The notes under the pieces are model-generated. The model was not told the origin of the DNA. It made no database searches and was given only the letters and a program-made list of their open reading frames with translations. Made by a program: the position numbers and the translations under genes. A stretch of 64,000 nt of DNA from Muricoccus pecuniae (lineage in GTDB: Bacteria; Pseudomonadota; Alphaproteobacteria; Acetobacterales; Acetobacteraceae), in NCBI RefSeq assembly GCF_014199205.1, contig NZ_JACIJD010000008.1, positions 160,302 to 224,301 on the forward strand. The letters run 5' to 3'. Below, piece by piece: positions 1 through 8,615 of this stretch; the stretch's first letter is position 1; each line of letters begins with the position of its first letter.

Positions 1-570
1 GACGGCGGGGTGCTGGAGGGCCTGCTGGTGATCCGGCGGGACACGGAGGGCCGCGCGCTGGACCGGCTGGACGCGCGCCGAGCCGCGCACGGGGCCGAGG
101 GCTGGCGGCTGGAGGGGGTGCGCCTCATCCGCCCCGGCGCGAGCCGGCCGCAGGAGATGGCAGCCCTGCCCTGGCCCGAGGGCCCGGCCCCGCGCGCCCT
201 GCGCGAGCTGGCCCGCCCCACCGAGGCGCAGTCCCCGGCCCGCCTGCTCGCGGGGTGGCGCGGGGAGGGCCCGGTCTCCCGCGGGCCCGCCTTCTACGCG
301 GCGCGGCTGCACGCCCTGGCCGCCTCGGCCGCCGCGCCCTTCGTGATGCTCCTGCTCGCCGCCCCCGCCGCCTTCGGCCTGCCGCGGCAGGAGGGCGCCT
401 TTCGTCGCGCGGCCGTTGGACTCGTGCTCGGCCTCGGCTATCTCGTGGCCGCCGGGCTGATGGCGTCGATCGGCGAGGCGGGCGGGCTGCATCCGGTGGC
501 GGCCGCCTGGGCCACGCCGGTCCTCTTCGCCATGGCCGGGCTGCTCCTCCTCTGGCGGGAGGAGGGCTGA
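1..570 (+). CDS. LptF/LptG-type permease, C-terminal part (5' end outside window)
   Basis: The reading frame is open from the first base, so only about the last 189 residues are visible. The visible part has a soluble stretch ending in a periplasmic-type segment, then three hydrophobic segments near the C-terminus ([58 protein letters not shown]). This matches the C-terminal half of YjgP/YjgQ (LptF/LptG) permeases, inner-membrane parts of lipopolysaccharide-type exporters. It is 17 bp upstream of a lipid-hydroxylase gene on the same strand. Because its neighbours look like lipid-tailoring enzymes, it may export a lipid other than LPS, but that is inference; a housekeeping LptG cannot be excluded without the N-terminus. 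Confidence 0.6.
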   Translation, partial: DGGVLEGLLVIRRDTEGRALDRLDARRAAHGAEGWRLEGVRLIRPGASRPQEMAALPWPEGPAPRALRELARPTEAQSPARLLAGWRGEGPVSRGPAFYAARLHALAASAAAPFVMLLLAAPAAFGLPRQEGAFRRAAVGLVLGLGYLVAAGLMASIGEAGGLHPVAAAWATPVLFAMAGLLLLWREEG

Positions 571-587
571 GAGAGGGAGTGAGCGCG

Positions 588-1349
588 ATGTACGGTCCCT
601 GGCGGGGCGGGCGGAGCTTCGATCTCGGGCGGATGACGCTGCGGGAACTCGTGGTCGCCTATGCCGCCCATCCCGCGATCCATCTCTACGCCGTGCTGGC
701 GGTGGTCAGCACCGTCCTCGCGGTGCTCTGGGGAGAGGGCGCCGGGTTCCGACCGCTGCTCGCGGTGCTCGCCACCGCCCTCGCCTATCCCCTGGCCTGG
801 TACCTCATCCACCGCTTCGTCCTGCACTCCCGCTTCCTCTACCGCTCGCCCCTCACGGCCGCGCTCTGGAAGCGGATCCATTTCGACCACCACCAGGACC
901 CGCACCGGCTGGACGTGCTCTTCGGCGCCCCGGTGACGACACTGCCGACGATCCTCGCGATCCTCATCCCCCTCGGCTGGTTCGTGGGCGGCGGGCGCGC
1001 GGGCGCGGCGGCGGCCGTGGCCGCGGGGCTCGTCATCACCTGCATCTACGAGTTCTGCCACTGCATCCAGCACCTCAACTTTAAGCCGCGCAGCCGGCTG
1101 CTGCGCCGGATGAAGGAGCTGCACCTCGCCCACCACTTCCACCACGAGGGCGGCAATTTCGGGATCACGAGCTACCTGATCGACCGCGGCTTCGGCACCT
1201 ACTACGCCGAGGCGCGGGAGCGGCCGCGCAGCCCGCACGCCTTCAACCTCGGCTATGACCGCGCCGAGGCGGAGCGCTTCCCCTGGGTCGCCCGGCTGAC
1301 CGGCGCGCCGCCGCGCGACCGCCCCGCCCGCCCGGGCGAGAAGGCGTGA
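588..1349 (+). CDS. Sterol desaturase/fatty acid hydroxylase superfamily protein
   Basis: 253 residues, an integral-membrane di-iron oxygenase. The histidine clusters of the family are present: H75xxxxH80, H98xxHH102 followed by H106, H158/H162, and H179xxHHxHH186. Hydrophobic stretches lie at about residues 29-48, 55-75, 115-135 and 138-155. The ATG at 588 is chosen because a purine-rich Shine-Dalgarno (GAGAGGGA) precedes it and it follows the permease stop directly; a longer frame upstream overlaps the permease. Family members hydroxylate or desaturate acyl chains, sterols, carotenoids or ceramides. The context (GNAT ceramide-synthase-like protein next) favours an acyl or sphingoid chain hydroxylase. 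The substrate is not determined by the sequence. Confidence 0.8.
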   Translation: MYGPWRGGRSFDLGRMTLRELVVAYAAHPAIHLYAVLAVVSTVLAVLWGEGAGFRPLLAVLATALAYPLAWYLIHRFVLHSRFLYRSPLTAALWKRIHFDHHQDPHRLDVLFGAPVTTLPTILAILIPLGWFVGGGRAGAAAAVAAGLVITCIYEFCHCIQHLNFKPRSRLLRRMKELHLAHHFHHEGGNFGITSYLIDRGFGTYYAEARERPRSPHAFNLGYDRAEAERFPWVARLTGAPPRDRPARPGEKA

Positions 1350-2506
1350 CCCCGCGGGCGGCGGCGAGCCAGCCCATCGAGGTCGAGTTGGTCGGGGGCC
1401 GCGCCGCCCTCGACCGCTTCATCCGCCTGCCCAACACGCTGAACAGCGCCGATCCCGCCTGGGTCCCGCCGCTCGCCATGGAGCGGCGCGGCGCGCTCTC
1501 GCCCCGGAGCAATCCCTGGTTCCGCCACGGCGAGGCCGCCTTCTGGATCGCGCGCCGGGGCGGGCGCGACGTCGGGCGGATCAGCGCGCAGGAGGACCGT
1601 CTGGCACCGGCGGTGGAGGGGCAGCGCCCCGCCTATTTCGGCCTGCTCGCGGCCGAGGACGACCGGGAGGTCTTCGCCGCCCTGCTCGGCACCGCCGAGG
1701 CCTGGGCGGCCTCGCGCGGGCTGCGGCTGGTCCAGGGTCCCTTCAGCCTCTCCATCAACGAGCAGACCGGCCTGCTCGTCTCGGGCTTCGACACGCCGCC
1801 CATGCTGATGATGCCGCACGACCCCCCCTATGCCGGGCCGCATCTGGAGGCGCTCGGCTACCGCAAGGCGCGCGACCTGCTCGCCTATGTCTGCGAACCC
1901 GACGTGCCGCTGCCCCCGGCCGCCGCCCGCGCCATCGCGCGCGGCCTGCCCGCGGGCGTCACGCTGCGCCCGCTGCGCCGGAGGGAATTGCGGGCGGAGG
2001 TCGACCTGCTGATCGACATCTTCAACGAGGCCTGGGCAGGCAACTGGGGCTTCGTGCCCTTCACGCCGGAGGAGGTGGCGCATCTCGCCTCCGAGCTGCG
2101 GCCCCTGCTCCACGAGCGCCTGGTCTGGTTCGCCGAGATGAGGGGCCGCGCGGTGGGCTTCGGCGTCTGCCTGCCCAACCTGAACGAGGCCATCCGGGAC
2201 CTCTCCGGCCGGCTGCTGCCCTTCGGCTGGGCGCGGCTGCTCTGGCGGCTGAAGGTGAAGGGCGTCTCCACCGCGCGCGTGCCGCTGATGGGGTTCCGGC
2301 GGGAGATCGGCGCGGGGATGCTCGGCCGCGTCCTCCCGATCTTCCTCATCGAGGCGCTGCGGCGCGAGGCGCTGGCGCTCGGTTTCAAGCGGATCGAGAT
2401 GTCCTGGGTGCTGGAGGACAATCTCCGCATGCGCCACATCGCCGAGGCCTTCGGCGCCCGCGCCTACAAGACCTACCGCGTCTACGAGAAGGCGCTTCCG
2501 GCATGA
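1346..2506 (+). CDS. GNAT-fold acyltransferase, bacterial ceramide synthase-like
   Basis: 386 residues, starting at a GTG that overlaps the upstream stop (GTGA), so translation is probably coupled. The N-terminus carries the family signature of a conserved FIRLPN segment, then WVPPL, an ER, NPWFRHGEAAFWIA and VGRISAQ. The C-terminal part has the GNAT-like MSWVLEDNLRMRHIAEAFGA, in which a substrate-dependent acyl-CoA fold ends. This family was long annotated as 'dATP pyrophosphohydrolase' or hypothetical; the Caulobacter bacterial ceramide synthase is, to my knowledge, a member. The lipid-hydroxylase and permease neighbours agree with that role. Membership of the GNAT family is well supported; ceramide synthase activity is inference, and no serine palmitoyltransferase lies in the window. 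Confidence 0.65.
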   Translation: MTPRAAASQPIEVELVGGRAALDRFIRLPNTLNSADPAWVPPLAMERRGALSPRSNPWFRHGEAAFWIARRGGRDVGRISAQEDRLAPAVEGQRPAYFGLLAAEDDREVFAALLGTAEAWAASRGLRLVQGPFSLSINEQTGLLVSGFDTPPMLMMPHDPPYAGPHLEALGYRKARDLLAYVCEPDVPLPPAAARAIARGLPAGVTLRPLRRRELRAEVDLLIDIFNEAWAGNWGFVPFTPEEVAHLASELRPLLHERLVWFAEMRGRAVGFGVCLPNLNEAIRDLSGRLLPFGWARLLWRLKVKGVSTARVPLMGFRREIGAGMLGRVLPIFLIEALRREALALGFKRIEMSWVLEDNLRMRHIAEAFGARAYKTYRVYEKALPA

Positions 2507-3318
2507 GGCCGGGCCTGGCGGAGGGCGTGACGGCGCTGGTCCTCGCGGGGCAGCGGCGCGGGACGGACCCGATGGCCGCCGCCGCCGGCCTCTCCCACAA
2601 GGCGCTGCTGCCGGTCGCCGGGGTGCCCATGCTGCTGCGCGTGGTCGCGGCGCTGCGGGGCTCGCCCGGGATCGGGCGGATCGTCGTCTCCGTCGAAGCG
2701 TCGGGGACGACGCTGCGCGGCCTGGAAGGACTGGATGGGGTGATCCTCCGAGAGGCCGCCCCGAGCCCCGCGCGCAGCGCCGCCGCCGCTTTCGGGGAGT
2801 TCGGCGCCCCAATGCTGGTGACCACCGCCGACCACGCGCTGCTGACGCCCGCGATGGTGGGCCACTTCCTTGCCGCCGCCCCGGCCGGCGCGGCGGCCAT
2901 CGCGGGACTTGCCCGGCGGGAGACGGTGCTGGGCGAGTTCCCGGGCACGCGGCGGACCTGGCTGCGCTTCCGCGACGGCGATTTCAGCGGCTGCAACCTC
3001 TTCCTCCTCGCCACCCCGGAGGCCGCGGGCGCGCTCCGTTTCTGGCAGGATCTGGAGGGGCGGCGGAAGCGGCCGCTGGCCATGGCCTGGATGATCGGCC
3101 CGGCGACCCTCCTCCGCCACGCCCTGGGACGGCTGACCCTGCGCGGCGCGCTGGACGCGCTGGAGGTCCGCTGCGGCGCGCGCCTCGCCACCGTGGACAT
3201 GCCCTTCGGCGCGGCCGCGGTGGACGTGGACAAGCCGGAGGACCTGCGGCTCGTCGAGGAACGGCTGCGCGGCGAGCCGGCCGGGCTTGAGGGATCGGCG
3301 CCCTCCCTCACATCCTGA
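2503..3318 (+). CDS. NTP-transferase (nucleotidyltransferase) family protein
   Basis: 271 residues. Begins with an ATGA overlap on the GNAT gene. The N-terminal ALVLAGQRRGTDP resembles the glycine-rich nucleotide-binding start of the NTP-transferase (GT-A) fold, followed by SHKALLPVAGVPMLLRVVAAL, where the Lys-Ala-Leu-Leu-Pro motif is typical. A metal-binding TTADHAL sequence follows at about residue 107, and the C-terminus has VDVDKPEDLRLVEERL as in MobA/GlmU-like enzymes. Such proteins activate a phosphorylated small molecule with CTP, GTP or UTP. Here the product could be a head group for the lipid handled by the neighbouring genes; this is an inference from context. MobA is unlikely because no molybdenum genes are nearby. 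Confidence 0.75.
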   Translation: MRPGLAEGVTALVLAGQRRGTDPMAAAAGLSHKALLPVAGVPMLLRVVAALRGSPGIGRIVVSVEASGTTLRGLEGLDGVILREAAPSPARSAAAAFGEFGAPMLVTTADHALLTPAMVGHFLAAAPAGAAAIAGLARRETVLGEFPGTRRTWLRFRDGDFSGCNLFLLATPEAAGALRFWQDLEGRRKRPLAMAWMIGPATLLRHALGRLTLRGALDALEVRCGARLATVDMPFGAAAVDVDKPEDLRLVEERLRGEPAGLEGSAPSLTS

Positions 3319-3362
3319 CGGACCGGTCCTGGCGCGACCGGAGCAGCGGAGACGGAGCACGC

Positions 3363-4649
3363 ATGCGGATCCTCGCCATCGGGCCACGCGCCTATCTCGG
3401 CGACGTCTATCTCGCGCTGATGCGCGAGGGCCACGAGGTCCGCGTGCATGCCGAGGACCCTCCAGCCTTCCGCGCCTTCGGCGGGCTGATCGAGACCGTG
3501 CCGGACTGGCGGGCCGAGCTCGACTGGGTAGGGCGCGACGGCATCGTCTTCTTCGAGCGCATCGGCCGCGGCGCGATCCAGGACAGGCTGCGGGCGCAGG
3601 GCTATCGCGTCGTCGGCGGCAGCGCCTTCGGCGACCGGCTGGAGGAGGAGCGCGAGTTCGGCCAGTCCGTGCTGCGGGAGGCCGGGCTTCAGATCGCGGA
3701 GAGCCACTCCTTCGAGCACCCGTCCCTCGCCCTCGAATGGCTCGCCCGCCATCCCGGGCGCTACGTGCTGAAGCATGACGACGTGAAGCGCACCACCTTC
3801 GTCGGGGACCATCCCGAGGGCGCGGACCTCGCCTTCATGCTCCGCCGCGCCGGCGACGGGCGCGTGCTGCTGATGGAGCGGCTCGACGGGGTGGAGGTCG
3901 GGGTCGGGGCGTATTTCGACGGCCGCGCCTTCCTTCGCCCGGCCTGCATCGACTTCGAGCACAAGCGCTTCTTCCCCGGCGAGATGGGCGAGATGACGGG
4001 GGAGATGGGCACCCTCGCCGCCTATGACGGCTCGGAACCTCTTTTTGCCGCCACGCTGGACCGCATGGCGCCCCGCTTCGCCGAGGCCGGGCATGTCGGC
4101 TACGTCAACCTCAACCTCATCGTGAACGAGCGCGGGGTCTGGCCCCTGGAGTTCACCTGCCGCTTCGGCAATCCCGGCTTCGCCGTGCTCGCCGCCCTCC
4201 AGCGGGATGGCTGGGGGGACCTGTTCGGGCGCATGGCCTCCGGCGCCTCGGCATCGGGGGAACCCCGCTTCGCCACCCGCCCCGGCTGGTCGGTCGCCAT
4301 CGTGCTGACCGTGCCGCCCTTCCCCGCCCATACGGAGAGCAGCCCGCCGGAGGAGGACCCGCCCGTCTTCTTCCTCCGCCCGCCCGAGGGCGAGGAGCTG
4401 GACAGCTATCACTTCGTGGACATGCGGAAGGAGGACGGGCAGCTCCTCGGCCACCGCCGCTCCGGCCACCTCATGATCGTGACGGGCACGGGCCCGACCG
4501 TGGAGGCCGCGCAGGAGGCCGCGCGGGCGCGGGCGCGCAACGTCGTCGCCCCCGAGCTGCGCTGGCGCGCCGATATCGGGGACCGCTTCCTCCGGGGAGA
4601 GCGCGAACGCCTCCGGACCCTCGGCTGGCTGCCCGCCGCGCCGGGCTGA
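3363..4649 (+). CDS. PurD-like ATP-grasp ligase
   Basis: 428 residues, 44 bp after the nucleotidyltransferase. The start is ATG at 3363, preceded by GGAGACGGAG. It has an N-terminal Rossmann-like domain (MRILAIGPRAYLGDVYLALM), then an ATP-grasp core with the phosphate-binding YVLKHDD segment, EVGVGAYFDGRAF, and the metal-site NLNLIVNERGVWPLEFTCRFGNP region at about residues 248-272, which matches GAR synthetase (EF.cRfGdPE). Housekeeping PurD has the motif NVRFGDPE; the divergent N-terminus and lipid context suggest a paralogue that joins an amino acid or similar acid to an amine, rather than purine synthesis. The function is not established. Confidence 0.7.
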   Translation: MRILAIGPRAYLGDVYLALMREGHEVRVHAEDPPAFRAFGGLIETVPDWRAELDWVGRDGIVFFERIGRGAIQDRLRAQGYRVVGGSAFGDRLEEEREFGQSVLREAGLQIAESHSFEHPSLALEWLARHPGRYVLKHDDVKRTTFVGDHPEGADLAFMLRRAGDGRVLLMERLDGVEVGVGAYFDGRAFLRPACIDFEHKRFFPGEMGEMTGEMGTLAAYDGSEPLFAATLDRMAPRFAEAGHVGYVNLNLIVNERGVWPLEFTCRFGNPGFAVLAALQRDGWGDLFGRMASGASASGEPRFATRPGWSVAIVLTVPPFPAHTESSPPEEDPPVFFLRPPEGEELDSYHFVDMRKEDGQLLGHRRSGHLMIVTGTGPTVEAAQEAARARARNVVAPELRWRADIGDRFLRGERERLRTLGWLPAAPG

Positions 4650-4662
4650 GGGGGCGCGCCGG

Positions 4663-5898
4663 TCAGCCCGTGGCGGCGCGCAGGCGGCGCTCCATCTCCG
4701 CGATCCCCGCGCCGTCCACATTGGCGAAGGCGATGCGGAGATGCGTGCTCTCCCCCGCGAAGGCGGGGCCGGGCAGGCACATCAGCCCGTGCTGCCGGGC
4801 GAGCCGCTCCACCACCTCCCAGGCCGGGGTCGCGCCGAAGGGGTGGCGGACATAGGCGAAATAGGCGCCGAGGGAATCCAGCCGCCAGCCCGGCAGCCGT
4901 GAGAAGGCCGCCCGCACCGCCCGCGCGCGCCCCACCATCTCCGCCCGGTTCGCCGCGCGCCATTCCGCCAGGTGGCCGAGGCCCCAGCTCAGCGCCACCT
5001 GCCCCGCCCGCGCGGCGCAGATCTGCACGCAGTCCATCACCTTGCCGAGTTCCGGCATCAGCGCCGGCGGCGCGCCGATCGCCCCGAGCCGGTAGCCCGG
5101 CACCGCGAAGGACTTGGAGAAGCTGTAGAGCTGGACGAGGTTCTCCGGCCATGCCTCGCCCGAGAGGAGGTCGTGCGCGCGGTCCTGCCCCTCAGGCAGG
5201 AAGTCGCGATAGGTCTCGTCGAGGACGAGCCAGATCCCGCGCTCCCGGCACAGGGCGTGGAAGCGCGCGATCACCTCGGGCGAGAGGATCGCGCCCGTCG
5301 GGTTGTTGGGGGTGACGAGCACGATCGCCCTCACCCGCCCGTCGATCAGCGCCGCCGCCTCCTCGGGATCGGGCACGAAGCCCCGCTCCGGGCGGCAGGG
5401 CAGCGCGCGCGCCTCGATCCCCAGCATGGAGAGCGTCATCTGGTGGTTGAAGTACCAGGGCGTGGGCAGCAGCACCGCGTCCCCGCGCCCGGCCAGCGCC
5501 ATCATGGCGACGAAATAGGCCTGGTTGCAGCCGGCGGTGATCGCCACCTCCGCCGCCCGGCGCGGCCCGCCATAGACGCTCCCGAGCTCCGCGGCATAGG
5601 CCTCGCGCAGCGCCGCCTCACCCATGATGGGGCCGTAGCCGGCCGTGGCCGGGCTCCCCGCGGCCAGGGAGAGCTGCTCCAGCATCCCCGGCGCGGGCGG
5701 ATGGGCCGGCACGGCCTGGCAGAGGTTGAGCAGCGGCCCCTCCCCGCCCCGGTACTCCGCGCCCCAGGCCTGGATCTCGGGGATGGGCGGGCTGCCGGTG
5801 TCGAGCAGGCGGGGGTTCAAGGCCGGGCTGGAGGGAGCCGCCGGGCGGGACGGGCGCGTCGCGGCGGGCGGCAAGGGCGCCATGAGAGAGATGTTCAT
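4663..5898 (-). CDS. Pyridoxal-phosphate aminotransferase, class I/II
   Basis: 411 residues, fold-type I. Visible motifs are VTPNNPTGAI (substrate/PLP binding), VLDETYRDF (PLP-ring Asp and Tyr) and LYSFSKSFAVPGYRLG, which contains the Schiff-base lysine followed by the family arginine. The ATG at 5898 is preceded by GGAGG at about 10 bp. The protein resembles aspartate/aromatic aminotransferases and not the alpha-oxoamine synthases (serine palmitoyltransferase), which carry different motifs around the lysine. It converges on the lipid-type operon with only 13 bp between the stops, so it is probably an independent gene. The amino donor and acceptor are unknown. Confidence 0.85.
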   Translation of the reverse strand: MNISLMAPLPPAATRPSRPAAPSSPALNPRLLDTGSPPIPEIQAWGAEYRGGEGPLLNLCQAVPAHPPAPGMLEQLSLAAGSPATAGYGPIMGEAALREAYAAELGSVYGGPRRAAEVAITAGCNQAYFVAMMALAGRGDAVLLPTPWYFNHQMTLSMLGIEARALPCRPERGFVPDPEEAAALIDGRVRAIVLVTPNNPTGAILSPEVIARFHALCRERGIWLVLDETYRDFLPEGQDRAHDLLSGEAWPENLVQLYSFSKSFAVPGYRLGAIGAPPALMPELGKVMDCVQICAARAGQVALSWGLGHLAEWRAANRAEMVGRARAVRAAFSRLPGWRLDSLGAYFAYVRHPFGATPAWEVVERLARQHGLMCLPGPAFAGESTHLRIAFANVDGAGIAEMERRLRAATG

Positions 5899-6194
5899 CG
5901 AGCCTGAGCCTCCACCTGTTCCAGCTCAACGCCGGTGGCCGCGCCGCGTTCGGGGCGCCGCCGTCGCGGGGGCTGCTGAACGCCACCCGCGGGCCCACTC
6001 AGGGCGCCATCCTGCCCGCGTGAGGCCGCGCCGCGCCTCGATGGCAATGCCCGGGAAGCTCGGCAAGCCCGGCAAGGGTGCCTGCGCGCCTTCGTGACCG
6101 ATGGCGCCGCGGGGCGTTAGCCAGCACGGCCATGCCTTCGCGGGCGGAGCCGGGTGCCGATCGGGCCCCGGAGAGACGGGCCCGGGAGGACAGC

Positions 6195-7526
6195 ATGCAG
6201 GAACGGATCGCAGGGCCCGAGGCGCGACACCCCGGGAAGGGTGGCCGCCACCCCCTCCGGGGCCTCGCCATCGCGCTCGGCCTGCTCGCCGCGGCCCCTC
6301 TCGGGGGCTGCGCCCTCCTGCGGACGGGGGTGTCGATGCTGGAGGCTTCCACCCCGCCCCCCGTCGCCCTCTCGCTCGACGATGCCGTGGCCGGGCTCAC
6401 CGGGGCGCTGATCGCCAACGCTCAGCTCGGCCTGCCCAACGCCTCCGGCACCTACCGCACGGTGGTGGACCCCTGGATCGATCGCGGGACGGGCGAGCAG
6501 TCCGAGACGACGCGGGCGATGGAGACGCGGATCGGGGAGCTGGTCCGCACACGCTTCCCCCTGGTCGAGCTGCTGCCCTTCGGCACGGAGAGCCTGGCGC
6601 GGGAGCCGCTGATCGTCATCGGCGCCATCAACGCCGTCGCGTCGCCCGGCTCCGTCGAGCCGGTGCCGGAGGACCGGGCGGGCGCCTATCGGATCTGGGG
6701 CATCATCGGCAATCTGGCGACCGGGCGGGTGATCTCCAGCGAGCAGGCCTGGGCCCGGCGCGAGGACGTGACCGCCGCCCCCGCCGCCATCTTCCGCGAC
6801 AGCCCGACCTGGATGCCCGACCGCGCGACGGAGGCCTATCTCCGCACGAGCCTCGCCCGGAAGGGCGACCCCATCGACCCGCAATACCTCGCCGGCCTTC
6901 CCGCCACGGCGCTGCTGGCCGAGGGCACGCGCGCCTACGAGGCCGGGCGCTACGCCGAGGCGCTGGACCGCTTCACCGGAGCTGAGCGCCTTCCCTCGGG
7001 CGAGCAGCCCCGTACCTATAACGGCATCTATCTCGTCAGCGCCGCCCTCGGCCGCGCCGATGCGGCGGAGGCGGCCTTCGGGCGGCTGGTGGATCTCGGC
7101 CTCGACCGCGGGCAGGTGATGGTGAAGTTCACCTTCCAGCCGGGCTCGACGAATTTCTGGCCGGACCCCGTGATCTCCGGCCCCTACCCTGTTTGGATCC
7201 GGCAGATCGCCGGGCGCGTCGCGGCGCGCAACACCTGCCTGCTGCTGCGCGGCCATAGCAGCCCGAGCGGCTCGGCCACCGCCAATGAGCGGCTCTCCCT
7301 CGCCCGGGCAGAGGCGCTCCGCCGCCGGATCGCGCAGGAGCAGCCCTCCCTCCGCTCCCGCCTGCGGGCCGAGGGGGCGGGGGCGAGCGAGCCCATCGTC
7401 GGCACCGGGGCCGACAACGCCTCGGATGTCCTGGACCGCCGCGTCGAGCTGCGCCCCGTGCCCTGCGCGGACGTCGCCCTCGGCACGTTGCCCGGTTCGG
7501 GCATGGAAGAGCGGCTCATCCGCTAG
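6195..7526 (+). CDS. Lipoprotein with FlgO/CsgG-like, TPR and OmpA-like domains
   Basis: 443 residues. The ATG at 6195 is chosen because GGGAGGA lies 5 bp upstream and a hydrophobic signal follows (LAIALGLLAAAP) ending in a lipobox, LGGC, with the acylated cysteine at residue 39. Residues about 55-210 resemble CsgG/FlgO-type lipoprotein domains with a conserved DDAVAGLTGALI start. Residues about 235-300 contain a TPR-like repeat (ALLAEGTRAYEAGRYAEALD). Residues about 305-440 are an OmpA-like peptidoglycan-binding end (FTFQPGS, GHSSPSGS, N/LSLARAEALRRR). It is probably an outer-membrane lipoprotein linking envelope layers. It lies 93 bp ahead of the inactive HtrA-like gene. The precise role is unknown. 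Confidence 0.7.
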   Translation: MQERIAGPEARHPGKGGRHPLRGLAIALGLLAAAPLGGCALLRTGVSMLEASTPPPVALSLDDAVAGLTGALIANAQLGLPNASGTYRTVVDPWIDRGTGEQSETTRAMETRIGELVRTRFPLVELLPFGTESLAREPLIVIGAINAVASPGSVEPVPEDRAGAYRIWGIIGNLATGRVISSEQAWARREDVTAAPAAIFRDSPTWMPDRATEAYLRTSLARKGDPIDPQYLAGLPATALLAEGTRAYEAGRYAEALDRFTGAERLPSGEQPRTYNGIYLVSAALGRADAAEAAFGRLVDLGLDRGQVMVKFTFQPGSTNFWPDPVISGPYPVWIRQIAGRVAARNTCLLLRGHSSPSGSATANERLSLARAEALRRRIAQEQPSLRSRLRAEGAGASEPIVGTGADNASDVLDRRVELRPVPCADVALGTLPGSGMEERLIR

Positions 7527-7619
7527 TTCCGGTGCCGCGGCGCCCGCCCGAACCGCGCGGGGGTGTTGCGCCGCGCCGGAAGCACCGATCTAGAGACAGG
7601 CGACGAGGGAGAGTGACCG

Positions 7620-8600
7620 ATGGCGAGAACGGAGGAGGATGGGCTGGTGCCCGAGGCGATGCGGCCCCGGCCGGAGAAGCTTGCCTACGACCTCGACCAG
7701 GCCCTTCGCGCGGTCGTCACCCTGCGCGCCCGCGTGCCGGAGGACGCCTTCACCGCCGGCACGCTCGGGACGGAGCGCGCGGGCAATGCGGTGCTGATCC
7801 GGGAGGACGGGCTGTTCCTGACCATCGGCTACCTCATCACCGAGGCCGATGAGATCTGGCTCACCACCGGGGAGGGGCGGGTCGTGCCGGCCCATGTCGT
7901 CGGCTACGACCAGGAGACGGGCTTCGGCCTCGTCCAGGCCCTCGGGCGGACCGGCTTGCCCGCGCTCTCCCTCGGGGTGTCCGGCGCGGCGGAGCCGGGG
8001 CAGTCGGTCGTCTTCGCCGGGGCTGGCGGCCGGGCCGGCGCGCTGGCCGGGCAGATCGTCTCGCGCCAGGAGTTCACGGGCTACTGGGAGTACCTGCTGG
8101 ACAGCGCGATCTACACCTCCCCCGCCCATCCCCTCTGGGGCGGCGCGGCGGTGATCGGGCCGGATGGCAGCCTCATCGGGATCGGCTCGATCCAGCTCGG
8201 CCACGATCCCGGGGACGGGCGCGTCCGCGTGCTCAACATGAGCGTGCCGATCGACCTGCTGAAGCCGATCCTCGACGAGATGCTGACCCTCGGCCGCCCG
8301 GCCCGCCCGGCCCGCCCCTGGCTCGGCGTCTCCGTCCATGCGGATGACGACGGGGTGGTCCTCCTCGGCGCGACGCCGCGCAGCCCGGCGGCGCGGGCAG
8401 GGCTGCGGAAGGGCGATGCGGTCCTCGCCGTCGGGGACCAGCCGGTCTCCGACCTCGCGGGGTTCTTCCGCGCGGTCTGGGCGCTCGGCCCCGCCGGGGT
8501 GGATGTCCCCCTCACCGTCGAGCGCGAGGGCGACCGCTTCGAGGTGAGCGTCACCTCCGGCGACCGGCAGCGCTTCCTGAAATCCGCGCCGCTGCACTGA
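7620..8600 (+). CDS. HtrA/DegP-like S1C protein with no catalytic triad, plus PDZ
   Basis: 326 residues. Residues about 30-215 keep the trypsin-like S1C layout, and about 233-315 form a PDZ domain (PWLGVSV, SPAARAGLRKGDAVLAVGDQPV). The catalytic positions are replaced: the usual TNAHVV His is Tyr at about 71 (LTIGYLI), the usual TDLA Asp is Gly at about 101 (DQETGFG), and the GNSGGP Ser is Trp at about 173 (HPLWGG). No signal peptide is visible, so a cytoplasmic location is suggested, although the start could be missed. It is likely a non-proteolytic scaffold or binding protein. A non-hydrolytic role is inferred from the missing residues and needs alignment. Confidence 0.75.
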   Translation: MARTEEDGLVPEAMRPRPEKLAYDLDQALRAVVTLRARVPEDAFTAGTLGTERAGNAVLIREDGLFLTIGYLITEADEIWLTTGEGRVVPAHVVGYDQETGFGLVQALGRTGLPALSLGVSGAAEPGQSVVFAGAGGRAGALAGQIVSRQEFTGYWEYLLDSAIYTSPAHPLWGGAAVIGPDGSLIGIGSIQLGHDPGDGRVRVLNMSVPIDLLKPILDEMLTLGRPARPARPWLGVSVHADDDGVVLLGATPRSPAARAGLRKGDAVLAVGDQPVSDLAGFFRAVWALGPAGVDVPLTVEREGDRFEVSVTSGDRQRFLKSAPLH

Positions 8601-8615
8601 CCATTACGGCGGGAA

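Noticed and set aside
255..587. N-terminal extension of the lipid hydroxylase
   Set aside because: It overlaps the permease gene in another frame and is Arg-rich; the ATG at 588 has a ribosome site.
2385..4721. 778-codon minus-strand frame across the nucleotidyltransferase and ATP-grasp genes
   Set aside because: Antisense shadow; the plus-strand proteins have clear motifs.
4663..5898. Aminotransferase as a serine palmitoyltransferase for the lipid operon
   Set aside because: Its motifs are those of aspartate-type aminotransferases and it is convergent, not part of the operon.
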